DNA from: an uncultured Eubacteriales bacterium | Lineage (GTDB): Bacteria; Bacillota; Clostridia; Oscillospirales; Oscillospiraceae | DNA: 31,207 bases | Assembly: GCA_900546075.1 (NCBI GenBank) | Contig: URBH01000022.1 | Location: forward strand, 1 to 31,207 | Direction of reading: 5' to 3' | The notes under the pieces: generated by a model | Database searches by the model: none | Seen by the model: the letters and a program-made list of their open reading frames with translations, nothing else | What the model was told of the DNA's origin: nothing | Program-made: the position numbers and the translations under genes | Shown here: piece by piece, positions 15,945-24,433 of the stretch | Layout of the letters: each line of letters starts with the position of its first letter | Numbering within the stretch: position 1 is the first letter of the stretch

Positions 15945-17333
15945 TTATTCTGTTGCCACACTGACCTTTTCCGGCTTGAAGGAATACCCCTGCTTCTTCA
16001 TGCAGTGGAAGTAGGCGGGGAACAGGAACACGTCCGCCATAACCCACGCCGCAGGGCTGGCAAAGCACGCCGCCGTATATCCCAGCACCGGCACCAGACA
16101 AAGTCCGAAAGCCCCCCGGGCGACCATCTCGAACACCCCGGCGAACACCGCAAATTCCGAGTAGCCCAACCCCTGAATGGTAAAGCGGAGCAGATTGACG
16201 AACAGCAGCGGAATGGCAAACGCCGCATTGATCAGGAGGAACTGCTGTCCCATCGGCACCACCGTGTCGACGCTCGCCCCGTCCGCCGTATCCAGGAACA
16301 GCGTGGTCATGGCGCTGCCGCCAAACCAGGTGATCACAAAAATCGCAGCGGAGATGATAATGCCCAGTACCGTGCAGTCCTTGACCCCCTGGTGAATCCG
16401 GTCCAGCTTCCCCGCGCCCAGATTTTGTCCGGCGTAGGTTGCGGCGGTGGTTCCCATGGCGTCGAAGGGACAGACGAGGAGCATACTCACCCGGCTGCCC
16501 GCCGCGATGGCCGCCATGGCGGTCGCGCCCAGGCCGTTGACCGCCGTTTGCAGCAGAATGCTGCCGACGGCGGTGATGGAATACTGCAAGCCCATGGGCA
16601 AGCCCATATTCAGCAGCTTCCGGACATAGATTTTCCGCAGCAGCAGATCGTCCCGCTTCAAATGGAGAATCGGGAATTTCTTCACGATGAAATACAGGCA
16701 CAGCACACCGGAAATCAGCTGGCTCAGCAGCGTTGCCCAGCCCGCCCCCGCAACGCCCATATTCAGTGTCAGAATAAACACGATGTCCAGTACCACATTC
16801 AGAAGGCTGCACATAATCAGGAAGACCAGGGGCGTTTTGGAATCTCCCAGCGACCGGAGGATGCCCGACAGAAGATTGTACAGCATGGTCGCGGGAATGC
16901 CCAGGAAAATCACGAAAATATAGTCGTAGGCAAAGGAAAACGTATCCGCCGGGGTGTCCATCCAGAGGAGAATCTGGCGGCACAGCAGCGTCGTTATCAG
17001 CGTCACCGCCGCGGCGATGACGCAGCTGAGCCAGATCATATTGCCAACGAACCGGCGCAGCCCGTCAAAATCCCGCTGTCCGAATTTCTGCGCCACGGGA
17101 ATGGCGAACCCGGCGCACACGCCGTTGCACAGCCCCAGCACCAGAAACGTAATGGAGCCGGTGGAGCCGACCCCCGCCAGCGCGTCCACGCCCAGGAATT
17201 TTCCCACCACAATGGTGTCCACCATGCTATAAACCTGCTGAAACAAAAGCCCGAAAACCAGCGGCAGCATAAAGGAAAGAATCAGCTTCATCGGCGATCC
17301 GGTGGTCAGATCCTTCGTATGCACATCAGCCAA
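15945..17333 (-). CDS. MATE-family multidrug/cation antiporter
   Basis: Inner-membrane efflux pump of the MATE superfamily, exchanging Na+ or H+ for drugs or metabolites. The 462-residue protein has about 12 hydrophobic helices in two halves. The N-terminus has the usual TTGSPMKLILSFMLPLVFG, then QQVYSMVDTIVVGKFLG; the second half repeats the pattern (GLPMGLQYSITAVGSILLQ, AAIAAGSRVSMLL). The frame opens at GTG 17363, but the promoter puts the transcript start at about 17360. TTG 17333 has the ribosome site GAGGTGA 5 bases upstream, so TTG is the likely start. Substrate unknown. Monocistronic. Confidence 0.93.
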   Translation of the reverse strand: MADVHTKDLTTGSPMKLILSFMLPLVFGLLFQQVYSMVDTIVVGKFLGVDALAGVGSTGSITFLVLGLCNGVCAGFAIPVAQKFGQRDFDGLRRFVGNMIWLSCVIAAAVTLITTLLCRQILLWMDTPADTFSFAYDYIFVIFLGIPATMLYNLLSGILRSLGDSKTPLVFLIMCSLLNVVLDIVFILTLNMGVAGAGWATLLSQLISGVLCLYFIVKKFPILHLKRDDLLLRKIYVRKLLNMGLPMGLQYSITAVGSILLQTAVNGLGATAMAAIAAGSRVSMLLVCPFDAMGTTAATYAGQNLGAGKLDRIHQGVKDCTVLGIIISAAIFVITWFGGSAMTTLFLDTADGASVDTVVPMGQQFLLINAAFAIPLLFVNLLRFTIQGLGYSEFAVFAGVFEMVARGAFGLCLVPVLGYTAACFASPAAWVMADVFLFPAYFHCMKKQGYSFKPEKVSVATE

Positions 17334-17366
17334 GTTTGTCACCTCATTTTTTGCTTTTTGCACAAC

Positions 17367-17395
17367 ATTCTATATCGATTTTTATGCAATGTCAA
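17367..17395 (-). promoter_or_regulatory. Promoter of the MATE gene
   Basis: Minus-strand TTGACA (17390-17395), 17-base spacer, TAGAAT (17367-17372). Near consensus. It lies 25 bases downstream (in gene direction) of R2 copy B and rules out GTG 17363 as the start. Confidence 0.85.
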
Positions 17396-17419
17396 TATCA
17401 ATTTTCCACGGAAACTTTC

Positions 17420-17588
17420 TTAAGGCAACACCGCACAATTGCGTCTGCGGCCTTCGGCGGATCTTTCGTCCCAATCCTGCGGTTTGAAAAACTTGAAATA
17501 CATACAGTATTCCTGCGTTTTCCAAACCTTGGCTTGTGACAAAATCTCTCGCCGAAAGCTCTTGCCGAATTGTGCGGTGCTGCCTTAA
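17420..17588. repeat. R2 long-palindrome repeat, copy B
   Basis: A 169-bp palindromic element whose ends are 21-bp inverted repeats with one mismatch (TTAAGGCAACACCGCACAAT at 17420-17439, complement at 17568-17588). On the minus strand it holds the R2 core GGCGAGAGATTTT, an inner stem GGTTTGGAAAAC/GTTTTTCAAACC and the cap GGAATACTGTATGTATTTC. Only the core and cap are shared with copy A. The ends differ in sequence but remain self-complementary. It lies between the degV terminator and the MATE promoter and has no coding capacity. Confidence 0.88.
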
Positions 17589-17650
17589 AATCGTCGTTCT
17601 CTTTCGCCGGATTGTATTACCGGTTTTTACTTTTAGGGTCAACAAGAACC

Positions 17651-17682
17651 CACCCCGGCTTCACAAGGGAAGCCGGGGTGGA
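17651..17682 (-). terminator. Terminator of degV
   Basis: A 13-bp perfect stem, CCACCCCGGCTTC with its complement, 23 bases past the degV stop. On the minus strand it is followed by GTTCTTGTTG, a moderate U-tail. Confidence 0.85.
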
Positions 17683-17705
17683 TGCGGTGTGCAATATTTT
17701 TACCG

Positions 17706-18569
17706 TTACCGGTGATCGCCCAGGAAAAATACCGCCATGGTGCCGGGGCCGGAGTGGGAGCCGATGACTGCGCCGGTGTAGTTGATCAGCACTTCCTTGA
17801 CGCCGTACTTACTTTTCAGAATGTTCTCCACGTACCTGGCGTCCTCGATGCAGTCGCCGTGGCAGAGGAACACCGTGCTGTTGTCATAATTTCCGCCCAG
17901 CTCGCCCAGCTTGTCGGCGATGGCCTCCAGAGATGCCTTGCGGCCGCGCACCTTGAACATGTTGATCAGATGTCCCTCATTGTCCACGTGAAGCACAGGC
18001 TTTACCTTCAGCATGGTTCCCACAATGGCAGTTGCGGCGCTGATGCGGCCGCCCCGCTTCAGATACATCAGGTCGTCCACGGTGAACCAGTGGCACAGAT
18101 GGAGCTTTGTGTCCTCCACCCAGGTATGCAGCTCGTCCAGGGTCATACCCTCATCCCGCTTCTCGCAGGCGTACCACACCAGCAGTCCCTCGCCACGGGA
18201 GGCGCAGAGGGTGTCAACTACATAAATCGTCCGCTCCGGATACTTTTCCCGCAGCTCCTCCGCCGCGATGACGGCAGACTGATAGGTGGTGGACAGACCG
18301 GAAGAAAAGGCCATCACCAGCACGTCTCTGCCCGCTGCCAGGTGGGGCTCCATGGCGTTCAGCCAGCGATCCGGGTTGACCGCGGCGGTCTGGGCGCTCT
18401 CACCGGCGCGCAAAGCTGCGTAAACTTCCTTGATGCTGTCGTCGCTTCTATCCTCGCGAACCTGGCCGCGGAATTCCATGCTCAGAGGAACGACGGTCAA
18501 ATCCAGCTGCTCATACGTTTCCGGCCGCAGGTCGCAGCAGGAATCGGTCACAATATTGTAGTTAGGCAT
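17706..18569 (-). CDS. DegV-family fatty-acid-binding protein
   Basis: DegV/FakB-type protein of 287 residues. It starts YNIVTDSCCDL, the family's usual N-terminal strand (IVTDSxxDL), has the lipid-binding SSGLSTTYQSA segment at about residues 93-103, VDTLCASRGEGLLV, and the conserved domain around DLMYLKRGGRIS. FakB members hold a fatty acid for phosphorylation by FakA; no FakA kinase lies in the window. The frame is open to 18626, but ATG 18569 has AGGAG upstream and begins the conserved sequence. Monocistronic, with a strong terminator. Confidence 0.92.
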   Translation of the reverse strand: MPNYNIVTDSCCDLRPETYEQLDLTVVPLSMEFRGQVREDRSDDSIKEVYAALRAGESAQTAAVNPDRWLNAMEPHLAAGRDVLVMAFSSGLSTTYQSAVIAAEELREKYPERTIYVVDTLCASRGEGLLVWYACEKRDEGMTLDELHTWVEDTKLHLCHWFTVDDLMYLKRGGRISAATAIVGTMLKVKPVLHVDNEGHLINMFKVRGRKASLEAIADKLGELGGNYDNSTVFLCHGDCIEDARYVENILKSKYGVKEVLINYTGAVIGSHSGPGTMAVFFLGDHR

Positions 18570-18624
18570 GAGGTTCACACTCCTGAAATTGATAGGGAAA
18601 CGGTATCGTCCGATTCTTGGCCTC

Positions 18625-18633
18625 ATTGTAACA
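18625..18633 (-). promoter_or_regulatory. Possible extended -10 promoter of degV
   Basis: Minus-strand TGTTACAAT: an extended TGn motif before TACAAT, about 60 bases upstream of the degV start, with no good -35 box. In the rest of 18570-18920 I see only a 12-bp palindrome AACCGGCCGGTT (18776-18787) and the rnf terminator; no gene. Confidence 0.4.
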
Positions 18634-18880
18634 CATATTCCCGGGAAAACGCCACGCCCCCCGGGAAGAAAACAGCCGTATCTTTCCTACCTACAGTAGA
18701 ATACCCTACTCTACCGGCAGTAGAAACAGGTCAGCGCCCACTTCTGCATGGAAAATGCGTGGCTGTATTCCCCAAAACCGGCCGGTTCTATTATATTCGC
18801 AAGCGTACCCGCCCATTCAAAAAAGGGGGTCAGTCCGCCGCAGCCGTCCGCACGGCTCCGCCCTTTTCCATAAAGCTTGC

Positions 18881-18904
18881 GGCAGACCTCCGCAGAGGTC
18901 TGCC
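18881..18904 (-). terminator. Terminator of the rnf operon
   Basis: A 10-bp perfect stem, GGCAGACCTC with its complement around a 4-base loop, 17 bases past the rnfB stop. The minus-strand tail GCAAGCTTTATGG is short in U. Confidence 0.7.
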
Positions 18905-18920
18905 ACACAATTTTTGGGAG

Positions 18921-19778
18921 TTACGCCTGAACCACGGGCTTCGGCTCGCCAAGGTTTTCCACGTTGGAGTCCTTGATGAGCTTCTTGGGGCAGACCGTGG
19001 CGCACAGGCCGCAGTTGTCGCACTTGGTATAGTCGATACGCGCCAGGTTCTTTTCCACGGTGATGGCGTCCTTGGGACAGATCTTCTTGCACAGGCCGCA
19101 GCCGATGCAGCCCACGGTACAGCCCCGGGTGGTGACAGCGCCCTTGGCCAGAGACGCGCAGGCGATGACCACGTTCCGGTCAGGCTCCACGGGAACGATC
19201 AGGTGACGGGGGCATACGCTGGCGCAGGCCATGCAGCCGACGCACAGATCTTCGTCCACATGGGCAACGCCGTTGATGACCTTCATGGCGCCGTATTTGC
19301 AGGCCTTGACACAGGTGCCGTAGCCCAGGCAGCCGAACTTGCAGGACACAGGGCCGTTGCCGCCGATTTTGGAGGCGGCCAGACAGTCCTTCAGACCCTC
19401 GTAGTTGCCCTTGATCTTCGCGCCCTTGGTCAGATTGCCGTCCGCGTCGTAGATCTTCTCGCCGGAGCAGCGCACCAGTGCAACCTTGCGGGTAACGGCT
19501 TCCGCCTTGACGCCCATGATGGCCGCCATGGCCTGCGCCGCTTCGTTGCCGCCGGAGGCGCATTTTCCGATGGGCGCTTCGCCCTTGAGAACGGCTTCGG
19601 CGTAAGCGCCGCAGCCGGCATAGCCGCAGCCGCCGCAGTTTGCGCCGGGAAGACACTCGTTCAGCTGATCCAGCCGGGGGTCGGATTCCACATAGAAAAT
19701 CTTGGACGCAGCGGCCAGCACCAGGCCGAACACCAGTCCCAGACCGCCGAGAATCGCAATTGCAATCACAATTTCCAT
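18921..19778 (-). CDS. rnfB: Rnf complex subunit B (iron-sulfur electron carrier)
   Basis: Electron-entry subunit taking electrons from reduced ferredoxin. The 285-residue protein has one N-terminal membrane helix (residues 1-25), the NCGGCGYAGC four-cysteine cluster domain (about 42-73), then several ferredoxin-type 4Fe-4S motifs: CKFGCLGYGTCVKAC, CVGCMACASVCP, CIGCGLCKKICP and CDNCGLCATVCP. The ferredoxin-type clusters and length match clostridial RnfB. Last gene of rnfCDGEAB, 13 bases after rnfA, and followed by a terminator. Confidence 0.96.
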   Translation of the reverse strand: MEIVIAIAILGGLGLVFGLVLAAASKIFYVESDPRLDQLNECLPGANCGGCGYAGCGAYAEAVLKGEAPIGKCASGGNEAAQAMAAIMGVKAEAVTRKVALVRCSGEKIYDADGNLTKGAKIKGNYEGLKDCLAASKIGGNGPVSCKFGCLGYGTCVKACKYGAMKVINGVAHVDEDLCVGCMACASVCPRHLIVPVEPDRNVVIACASLAKGAVTTRGCTVGCIGCGLCKKICPKDAITVEKNLARIDYTKCDNCGLCATVCPKKLIKDSNVENLGEPKPVVQA

Positions 19779-19791
19779 ATCTTCGCCCTCC

Positions 19792-20370
19792 TTAGAAAAC
19801 CTTCAGGCCGGAGAAGCCCATGAAGGCAAGCGCCAGCAGTCCGGCGGAAATCAGCGCAATGGGGAAGCCCTTGAAGCACGCGGGGCAGTCGGCGCGGTTC
19901 ACCCGCTCCCGGACGGAAGCGAACAGAACGATGGCCACGGTAAAGCCCAGGCCGCCGGCAGCGCCGTTGACCACGCTGAGCAGGAAGTTGTAGCCCTTCT
20001 GCACATTGACCAGCACCACGCCCAGAACGGCGCAGTTGGTGGTGATCAGGGGCAGGTACACGCCCAGCGCCTTGTACAGCGCGGGAACGCTCTTCTTCAG
20101 GAACATCTCCACCACCTGCACGATGGCGGCGATGACCAGAATGAAGGCAACGGTCTGCATGTAGTCCAGGCTCAGCTTCACCAGCAGTACGTTGACCGCG
20201 TAGCAGGCGGCAGAGGCAATCGCCATAACGAAGGTAACGGCCATGCCCATGCCCAGAGCGGTGTCGATCTTCTTGGACACGCCCATGAAGGGGCAGATGC
20301 CGTAGAACTTGACCAGAATGAAGTTCTCACTGAGAATGGCGCTGAGAATAATACCGAGAATCGCTTGCAT
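19792..20370 (-). CDS. rnfA: Rnf complex subunit A (membrane)
   Basis: Integral membrane subunit, 192 residues with six hydrophobic helices. It has the conserved ENFILVKFYGICPFMGVSKK segment holding one of the cysteines of the membrane [2Fe-2S] centre shared between RnfA and RnfE, and the repeat-related LPLITTNCAVLGVVL segment. Its start overlaps the rnfE stop by one base (TAATG), so translation is coupled. RnfA and RnfE are homologous and form the inverted membrane core through which ions move. Confidence 0.96.
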   Translation of the reverse strand: MQAILGIILSAILSENFILVKFYGICPFMGVSKKIDTALGMGMAVTFVMAIASAACYAVNVLLVKLSLDYMQTVAFILVIAAIVQVVEMFLKKSVPALYKALGVYLPLITTNCAVLGVVLVNVQKGYNFLLSVVNGAAGGLGFTVAIVLFASVRERVNRADCPACFKGFPIALISAGLLALAFMGFSGLKVF

Positions 20371-21014
20371 TATTTCGCCGCCTCCTTCTTCTTATTCTTC
20401 ATTTCCAGATGCTTGACAAGCCACTGGGAAGCGGCAATGACGCAGCCCAGCACCAAAAAGCCGCCCACAGGCATGACCATCTGCATGGCTGGATACGGAG
20501 CGGGGATGATGCGGATGCCCTCGCCGCCGTTGAGGATGCCGCCGCCGAAGGTGCCGCTGCCCAGCAGCTCCCGGATGACGCAGACGGTAATCAGCGCCAG
20601 GGTGTAGCCGATGCCCTGGCACAGGCCGTCCACGGCGGAGGCCAGGACGCCGTTCTTGGAGGCGAAGGCCTCCGCCCGGCCGAGAACGATGCAGTTCACG
20701 ACGATCAGCGGGATGAACACGCCCAGGCTCTGGGACAGGGCGGGCAGAAACGCCTGAATGGACAGATCGACCACGGTGACGAAGCCCGCCACGATGGTGA
20801 TGTAGGCCGCAATGCGGATCTGGTTGGGAATGACCTTCCGCAGGGCGGAGATCAGAACGTTGGAGCAGATGAGAATGACGGTGACCGCCAGACCCATGCC
20901 GATGCCGTTGAACAGGCTGGTGGTGATGGCCAGGGTGGAGCACATGCCCAGCAACTGCACCAGAACCGGGTTCTTGGTCAGCAGGCCTTCCTTAAATTGC
21001 TTTTTGAAATCCAT
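20370..21014 (-). CDS. rnfE: Rnf complex subunit E (membrane)
   Basis: Integral membrane subunit homologous to RnfA, 214 residues. The conserved NPVLVQLLGMCSTLAITTS at the N-terminus and FIPLIVVNCIVLGRAEAFA in the middle supply the cysteines that pair with those of RnfA. The C-terminus is lysine-rich (KNKKKEAAK) and probably cytoplasmic. It starts 12 bases after rnfG with a GGAGG site and overlaps rnfA by one base. Confidence 0.96.
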   Translation of the reverse strand: MDFKKQFKEGLLTKNPVLVQLLGMCSTLAITTSLFNGIGMGLAVTVILICSNVLISALRKVIPNQIRIAAYITIVAGFVTVVDLSIQAFLPALSQSLGVFIPLIVVNCIVLGRAEAFASKNGVLASAVDGLCQGIGYTLALITVCVIRELLGSGTFGGGILNGGEGIRIIPAPYPAMQMVMPVGGFLVLGCVIAASQWLVKHLEMKNKKKEAAK

Positions 21015-21026
21015 GACGCAGCCTCC

Positions 21027-21575
21027 TTAACCCAGATTGGCGGCGCAGGCCAGCGCGGCGTTGACGCCGGTGCAGACTGCGCGGGACGTGATGGTGGCGC
21101 CGGTAAGGGCGTCCACCTCACCGCCGTCCTTGGCAACGGACACGGTGCCGCTCATACCGACAAACTGGTCGCGGAAGGCTCTGCCCGCGTCCGTATCGGC
21201 GGCGGCGGTAGCGCCCAGGCCGGCGGTTTCCGTGTGAGAGATGATGGAAATACCGGTGACCTTGCCGTCGTTGTCCACGCCGACCATCATGGTGACGGCG
21301 CCGTTAAAGCCGGCGGGGGTCACCTGAACGGCGCAGCCATTATCGCCCTTATAGGCGGCGGTGACCAGGCCGGTGTCGTCGGTGAAGGTCACTTCCTGCC
21401 CGCCGCCGGGAAGCACGGCCTCGATGGCGGCCTGGGTCTTCTGCTCGTTCTGCGCCGCGATGCGGGGCGCGGTAACGGAGTTGACCGCGGCAAGGATCAC
21501 GGCTACCACGGCGGTGATGGCCAGCAGGGTCAGGGCAATGCGAAGAACATATTTCACGGTGGATTCGGTTTTCAT
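21027..21575 (-). CDS. rnfG: Rnf complex subunit G (FMN-carrying)
   Basis: Single-pass membrane flavoprotein of 182 residues: one N-terminal helix (about residues 9-31) and a soluble domain facing outward. The flavinylation motif TGATITS ends the domain, with Thr161 as the expected covalent FMN site. The ETAGLGATA segment (about 116-124) is also typical of the FMN-binding domain. Its ATG overlaps the rnfD stop by four bases (ATGA). Confidence 0.95.
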   Translation of the reverse strand: MKTESTVKYVLRIALTLLAITAVVAVILAAVNSVTAPRIAAQNEQKTQAAIEAVLPGGGQEVTFTDDTGLVTAAYKGDNGCAVQVTPAGFNGAVTMMVGVDNDGKVTGISIISHTETAGLGATAAADTDAGRAFRDQFVGMSGTVSVAKDGGEVDALTGATITSRAVCTGVNAALACAANLG

Positions 21576-22570
21576 TTCTTTGCCGCCTCCTTCTTGGGTG
21601 CGCCGAACTTCACGGGACGGCCGATCTTATCCAGCAGCACCGCGCAGGCGTTCATGCACAGGATGGCATAGGTCACGCCCTCGCTGTAGCCGCCGAAGTA
21701 GCGGATCAGAATGGTGATGATGCCGCAGCCGATGCCGTAGACGATCTGCCCCAGCTTGGTCAGCGGGGAGGTCACGTAGTCGGTGGCCATGAAGATGGCG
21801 CCCAGCATCAATCCGCCGCCGAACACCTGGGCGGCCATCCAAGCAATGCGGTCATTGCCCTGGGGGAACAGGAAGGCCAGAATCGCCACGGTGCCGATGT
21901 AGGCCAGGGGGATCCGGGCGGTGATGACCTTGCGGTACAGCAGGTAAATGAAGCCGATGACCAGCAGCAGTGCGGAGGTTTCGCCGATGCAGCCGCCGAT
22001 GTTGCCCAGGAACATGTCCAGGATGGATTCCTCCGGCAGCGCGCCCTGGTGCATGGCGGACATGGGGGTCGCCGCCGTGACGGCGTCGGCAGTAGACAGC
22101 AGCCCGGCGGCATTGTCAAAGCCGACCTTGACCCAGTTGCTCATGAGAACCGGCCAGCTGAACAGGAAGGCACGTCCGGCAAGGGCGGGGTTGACAATGT
22201 TCTTGCCAAGGCCGCCGAAGAGCATCTTCACCAATACGATTGCAAAGAAGTCGCCCAGAATGATCGTCCAGTAAGGAATGGTCACGGGGCAGACAAAGGC
22301 CAGCAGCACGCCGGTAACGACGGCGGACAGGTCATAGGTCTTGCAGTGCAGCTTCCGAATTTTGCAGAAGCCCCACTCAAAGAACACGCAGGCGGCGGCG
22401 CTGACCAGGGTCACCAGCAGCGACCGGAAGCCGAAGAAATAAATGGAACCCAGCATTGCGGGGATCAGGGCGATCAGCACGTCCCGCATGATGGTCTGGG
22501 TGGTGACGGGGGAATGGGCGTGGGGCGAGCTGGAAATCGTCAGCTCATAAAAGTATTTCATCTGTGCCAT
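21572..22570 (-). CDS. rnfD: Rnf complex subunit D (membrane, FMN)
   Basis: Polytopic membrane subunit of 332 residues carrying covalent FMN. It has the N-terminal SSSPHAHSPVTTQTIMRDVL segment usual for RnfD, NPALAGRAFLFSWP, and DAVTAATPMSAM near residue 165, which corresponds to the flavin-threonine site. The later ATDYVTSPLT is also conserved. The frame begins with GTG 22582, but that codon overlaps the AAGGAGG ribosome site; ATG 22570 is at workable spacing (11 bases). No Apb-type flavin transferase gene lies in the window, so it must act from elsewhere. Confidence 0.95.
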   Translation of the reverse strand: MAQMKYFYELTISSSPHAHSPVTTQTIMRDVLIALIPAMLGSIYFFGFRSLLVTLVSAAACVFFEWGFCKIRKLHCKTYDLSAVVTGVLLAFVCPVTIPYWTIILGDFFAIVLVKMLFGGLGKNIVNPALAGRAFLFSWPVLMSNWVKVGFDNAAGLLSTADAVTAATPMSAMHQGALPEESILDMFLGNIGGCIGETSALLLVIGFIYLLYRKVITARIPLAYIGTVAILAFLFPQGNDRIAWMAAQVFGGGLMLGAIFMATDYVTSPLTKLGQIVYGIGCGIITILIRYFGGYSEGVTYAILCMNACAVLLDKIGRPVKFGAPKKEAAKK

Positions 22571-22586
22571 TTTGATCTCCACCTCC

Positions 22587-23909
22587 TTAAGCCTTGGCCT
22601 TTTCCCGGGCGGCAGCGTTGCGGATCATCTGCTTGCCGGCACGGAAGCCCAGCACCAGCGGCACGCTGGCGGGGCAGGTGTAGGCGCAGCAGCCGCATTC
22701 GATGCAGTCCAGCAGGTTCACGGACTTCATGCCGTCCACATCGCCGTCCTGGGTGGCCTGATACATGAGAACGGGCATCAGGTGCATGGGGCAGACCTCG
22801 ATGCACTTGCCGCAGCGCAGGCAGTGAGGCTCCTCCACGAAGAAGTTGTTCTTCTTGCCCAGCACGGTAACGGCGTTGACGCCCTTGATGGTGGGGACGT
22901 TCAGGTCGTACTGCGCAACGCCCATCATGGGGCCGCCGGAGAGGACCTTATAGGGATTCTCGGAGTGGCCGCAGGCGTCGATCAGGTCGTTGAAGCTGGT
23001 GCCGATGGGAACCAGCAGGTTCTTCGGCTCCATGAGGATGTCGCCGGACACGGTGACGATCCGCTTGATGAGGGGCATACCGTCGTACACCACATCGTGG
23101 ATGGCGCGGGTAGTCGCGGCGTTGAACACCGCGCAGCCCACTGCGGCGGGCAGACCGCCGGAGGGAACCTCCCGGCCGGTGACGGCGTAGATCAGCTGCT
23201 TTTCAGCGCCCTGGGGGTACTTGGCAGGCAGCACGTCCAGCACGATGCCGTCCAGCTGATGCTCCTTCAGTGCCTGAATGGCCTCGGGCTTATTGTCCTC
23301 GATGGCAATATGTCCCTGCGTCAGGCCGAAGATCTTCATGATGAGCTTCAGACCCTTCATCAGCTCCGCGGGATGCTCCCGGCACAGCCGGTCGTCAGCC
23401 GTTATGTAAGGCTCGCACTCGCCTGCGTTGATGATGACGGTGTCCACCTTGCCGATGCCGCCGGAGAGCTTGACATGGGTGGGGAAGGTCGCACCGCCCA
23501 TGCCCACAATACCGCCCTCGCGGATAATGCCGATCAGCTCCTCCGGGCTGAGGGCGTCCACCGCTTCCTGGGTGCGGGGCTTGATGTCCTCACACAGGGT
23601 ATCCAGGTGGTCATTCTCGATCACCACACTCATCACGGTAGTGCCGCTGGTGTGGGCGCGCATTTCCACAGCCTTGACCGTACCGGAGACGGACGCATGG
23701 ACAGGCACGCACAGTCCCTGGTTATCGCCGATCTTCTGACCCACGGTCACCGGGTCGCCCTTCTTCACGAGGGGGTTGCAGGGGGCGCCGATATGCTGGG
23801 ACATGGGGATCACTACAATATCCGGCTCAGGGAAAACCTGAGTCTCCTTGTCGCAGGCATACCACTTATTTTCTTTGGGATGAACCCCGCCGAAAAAAGA
23901 AAACGCCAT
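22587..23909 (-). CDS. rnfC: Rnf complex subunit C (NADH-binding, iron-sulfur)
   Basis: Peripheral cytoplasmic subunit that reduces NAD+. The 440-residue protein starts with FFGGVHPKENK, continues with the beta-rich biotinyl-like region (VKKGDPVTVGQKIG), a flavin/NAD-binding domain like that of complex I NuoF (GMGGATFPTHVKL, NAGECEPYITADDR), and two 4Fe-4S motifs: CLRCGKCIEVCP (about 360-371) and CIECGCCAYTCP (about 401-412). It is the first gene of the operon, with a GAGGTGA ribosome site, and lacks the long alanine-rich C-terminal extension seen in proteobacterial RnfC. Confidence 0.96.
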   Translation of the reverse strand: MAFSFFGGVHPKENKWYACDKETQVFPEPDIVVIPMSQHIGAPCNPLVKKGDPVTVGQKIGDNQGLCVPVHASVSGTVKAVEMRAHTSGTTVMSVVIENDHLDTLCEDIKPRTQEAVDALSPEELIGIIREGGIVGMGGATFPTHVKLSGGIGKVDTVIINAGECEPYITADDRLCREHPAELMKGLKLIMKIFGLTQGHIAIEDNKPEAIQALKEHQLDGIVLDVLPAKYPQGAEKQLIYAVTGREVPSGGLPAAVGCAVFNAATTRAIHDVVYDGMPLIKRIVTVSGDILMEPKNLLVPIGTSFNDLIDACGHSENPYKVLSGGPMMGVAQYDLNVPTIKGVNAVTVLGKKNNFFVEEPHCLRCGKCIEVCPMHLMPVLMYQATQDGDVDGMKSVNLLDCIECGCCAYTCPASVPLVLGFRAGKQMIRNAAAREKAKA

Positions 23910-23965
23910 ATTACTTCACCTCTTTCAAATTTCGCGGCACACACATACCGCACTGTACGACCCCC

Positions 23966-23994
23966 ATTCTACTCCATTTTGCTTTATTTGTCCA
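23966..23994 (-). promoter_or_regulatory. Promoter of rnfCDGEAB
   Basis: Minus-strand TGGACA (23989-23994), 17-base spacer, TAGAAT (23966-23971), about 60 bases before the rnfC ATG. Between it and the divergent riboswitch promoter the DNA is AT-rich and holds an interrupted inverted repeat, GTC..TCTATATCGATATA..AGAC (24034-24059), whose role is unknown. Confidence 0.75.
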
Positions 23995-24117
23995 CACCGA
24001 TTTTGTCATTTTTAACAAAGTTTTTGTAAAAAGGTCTTTCTATATCGATATAAATAGACGAAATATACATTTCTCTGGCGATTGGAAAGGATTTTCAATC
24101 TTTTTAGCCGGGGCATC

Positions 24118-24145
24118 TTGACTTCCCGGCAAAAGGTGGTATAAT
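24118..24145 (+). promoter_or_regulatory. Promoter of the riboswitch-controlled exchanger gene
   Basis: TTGACT (24118-24123), 16-base spacer, TATAAT (24140-24145). Transcription should begin near 24152, just before the riboswitch. Confidence 0.8.
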
Positions 24146-24169
24146 TCCCTTACATAATGAATGTAATAA

Positions 24170-24340
24170 ACATGTGGGGGAGTAGCAAGCACGGTTCCCG
24201 CCGCGCAGCAAGTCAACAGTACGGCGAAGGCCTGGCTTGCTTTAATTTGCCAGACTCATGTATATCCGTCCTTTCGGTTATGCATGATCTGTCCGTTTTC
24301 AGACCTGACATATCCGTTCGGATATGGGCAGGTTTTTCTT
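24170..24340 (+). ncRNA. yybP-ykoY family manganese riboswitch with terminator
   Basis: The leader holds the two most conserved segments of this class: GGGGGAGTAGC (24176-24186) and AAGTCAACA (24210-24218). They are framed by a short P1 stem (ACATG at 24170-24174 with CATGT at 24257-24261). A CTGGC/GCCAG hairpin lies at 24232-24253. The expression platform is a terminator at 24304-24337: CCTG.CATATCC, loop GTTC, GGATATG..CAGG, then TTTTTCTTTTT. The class binds Mn2+ and usually turns on exporters. Mn2+ binding would be expected to prevent the terminator. The call rests on these motifs; no covariance model was run. Confidence 0.85.
24304..24337 (+). terminator. Regulatory terminator of the riboswitch
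   Basis: Stem of 11 pairs with one bulge, tetraloop GTTC and a T5 run followed by CTTTTT, about 95 bases before the exchanger ATG. Its position inside the leader implies transcriptional control. Confidence 0.8.
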
Positions 24341-24433
24341 TTTGGGAAACTCCGAGCCGGAGCTTTCCGGCCGCCCTTCGGATATACCATTATGATTCGG
24401 GAAAAATCCCCAAAAACGAAAAGGAGAGTCATT

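Noticed and set aside
17682..19823. 713-codon plus-strand frame
   Set aside because: Runs antisense through degV and rnfB and the repeat-free gap between; the minus-strand proteins have clear cofactor motifs.
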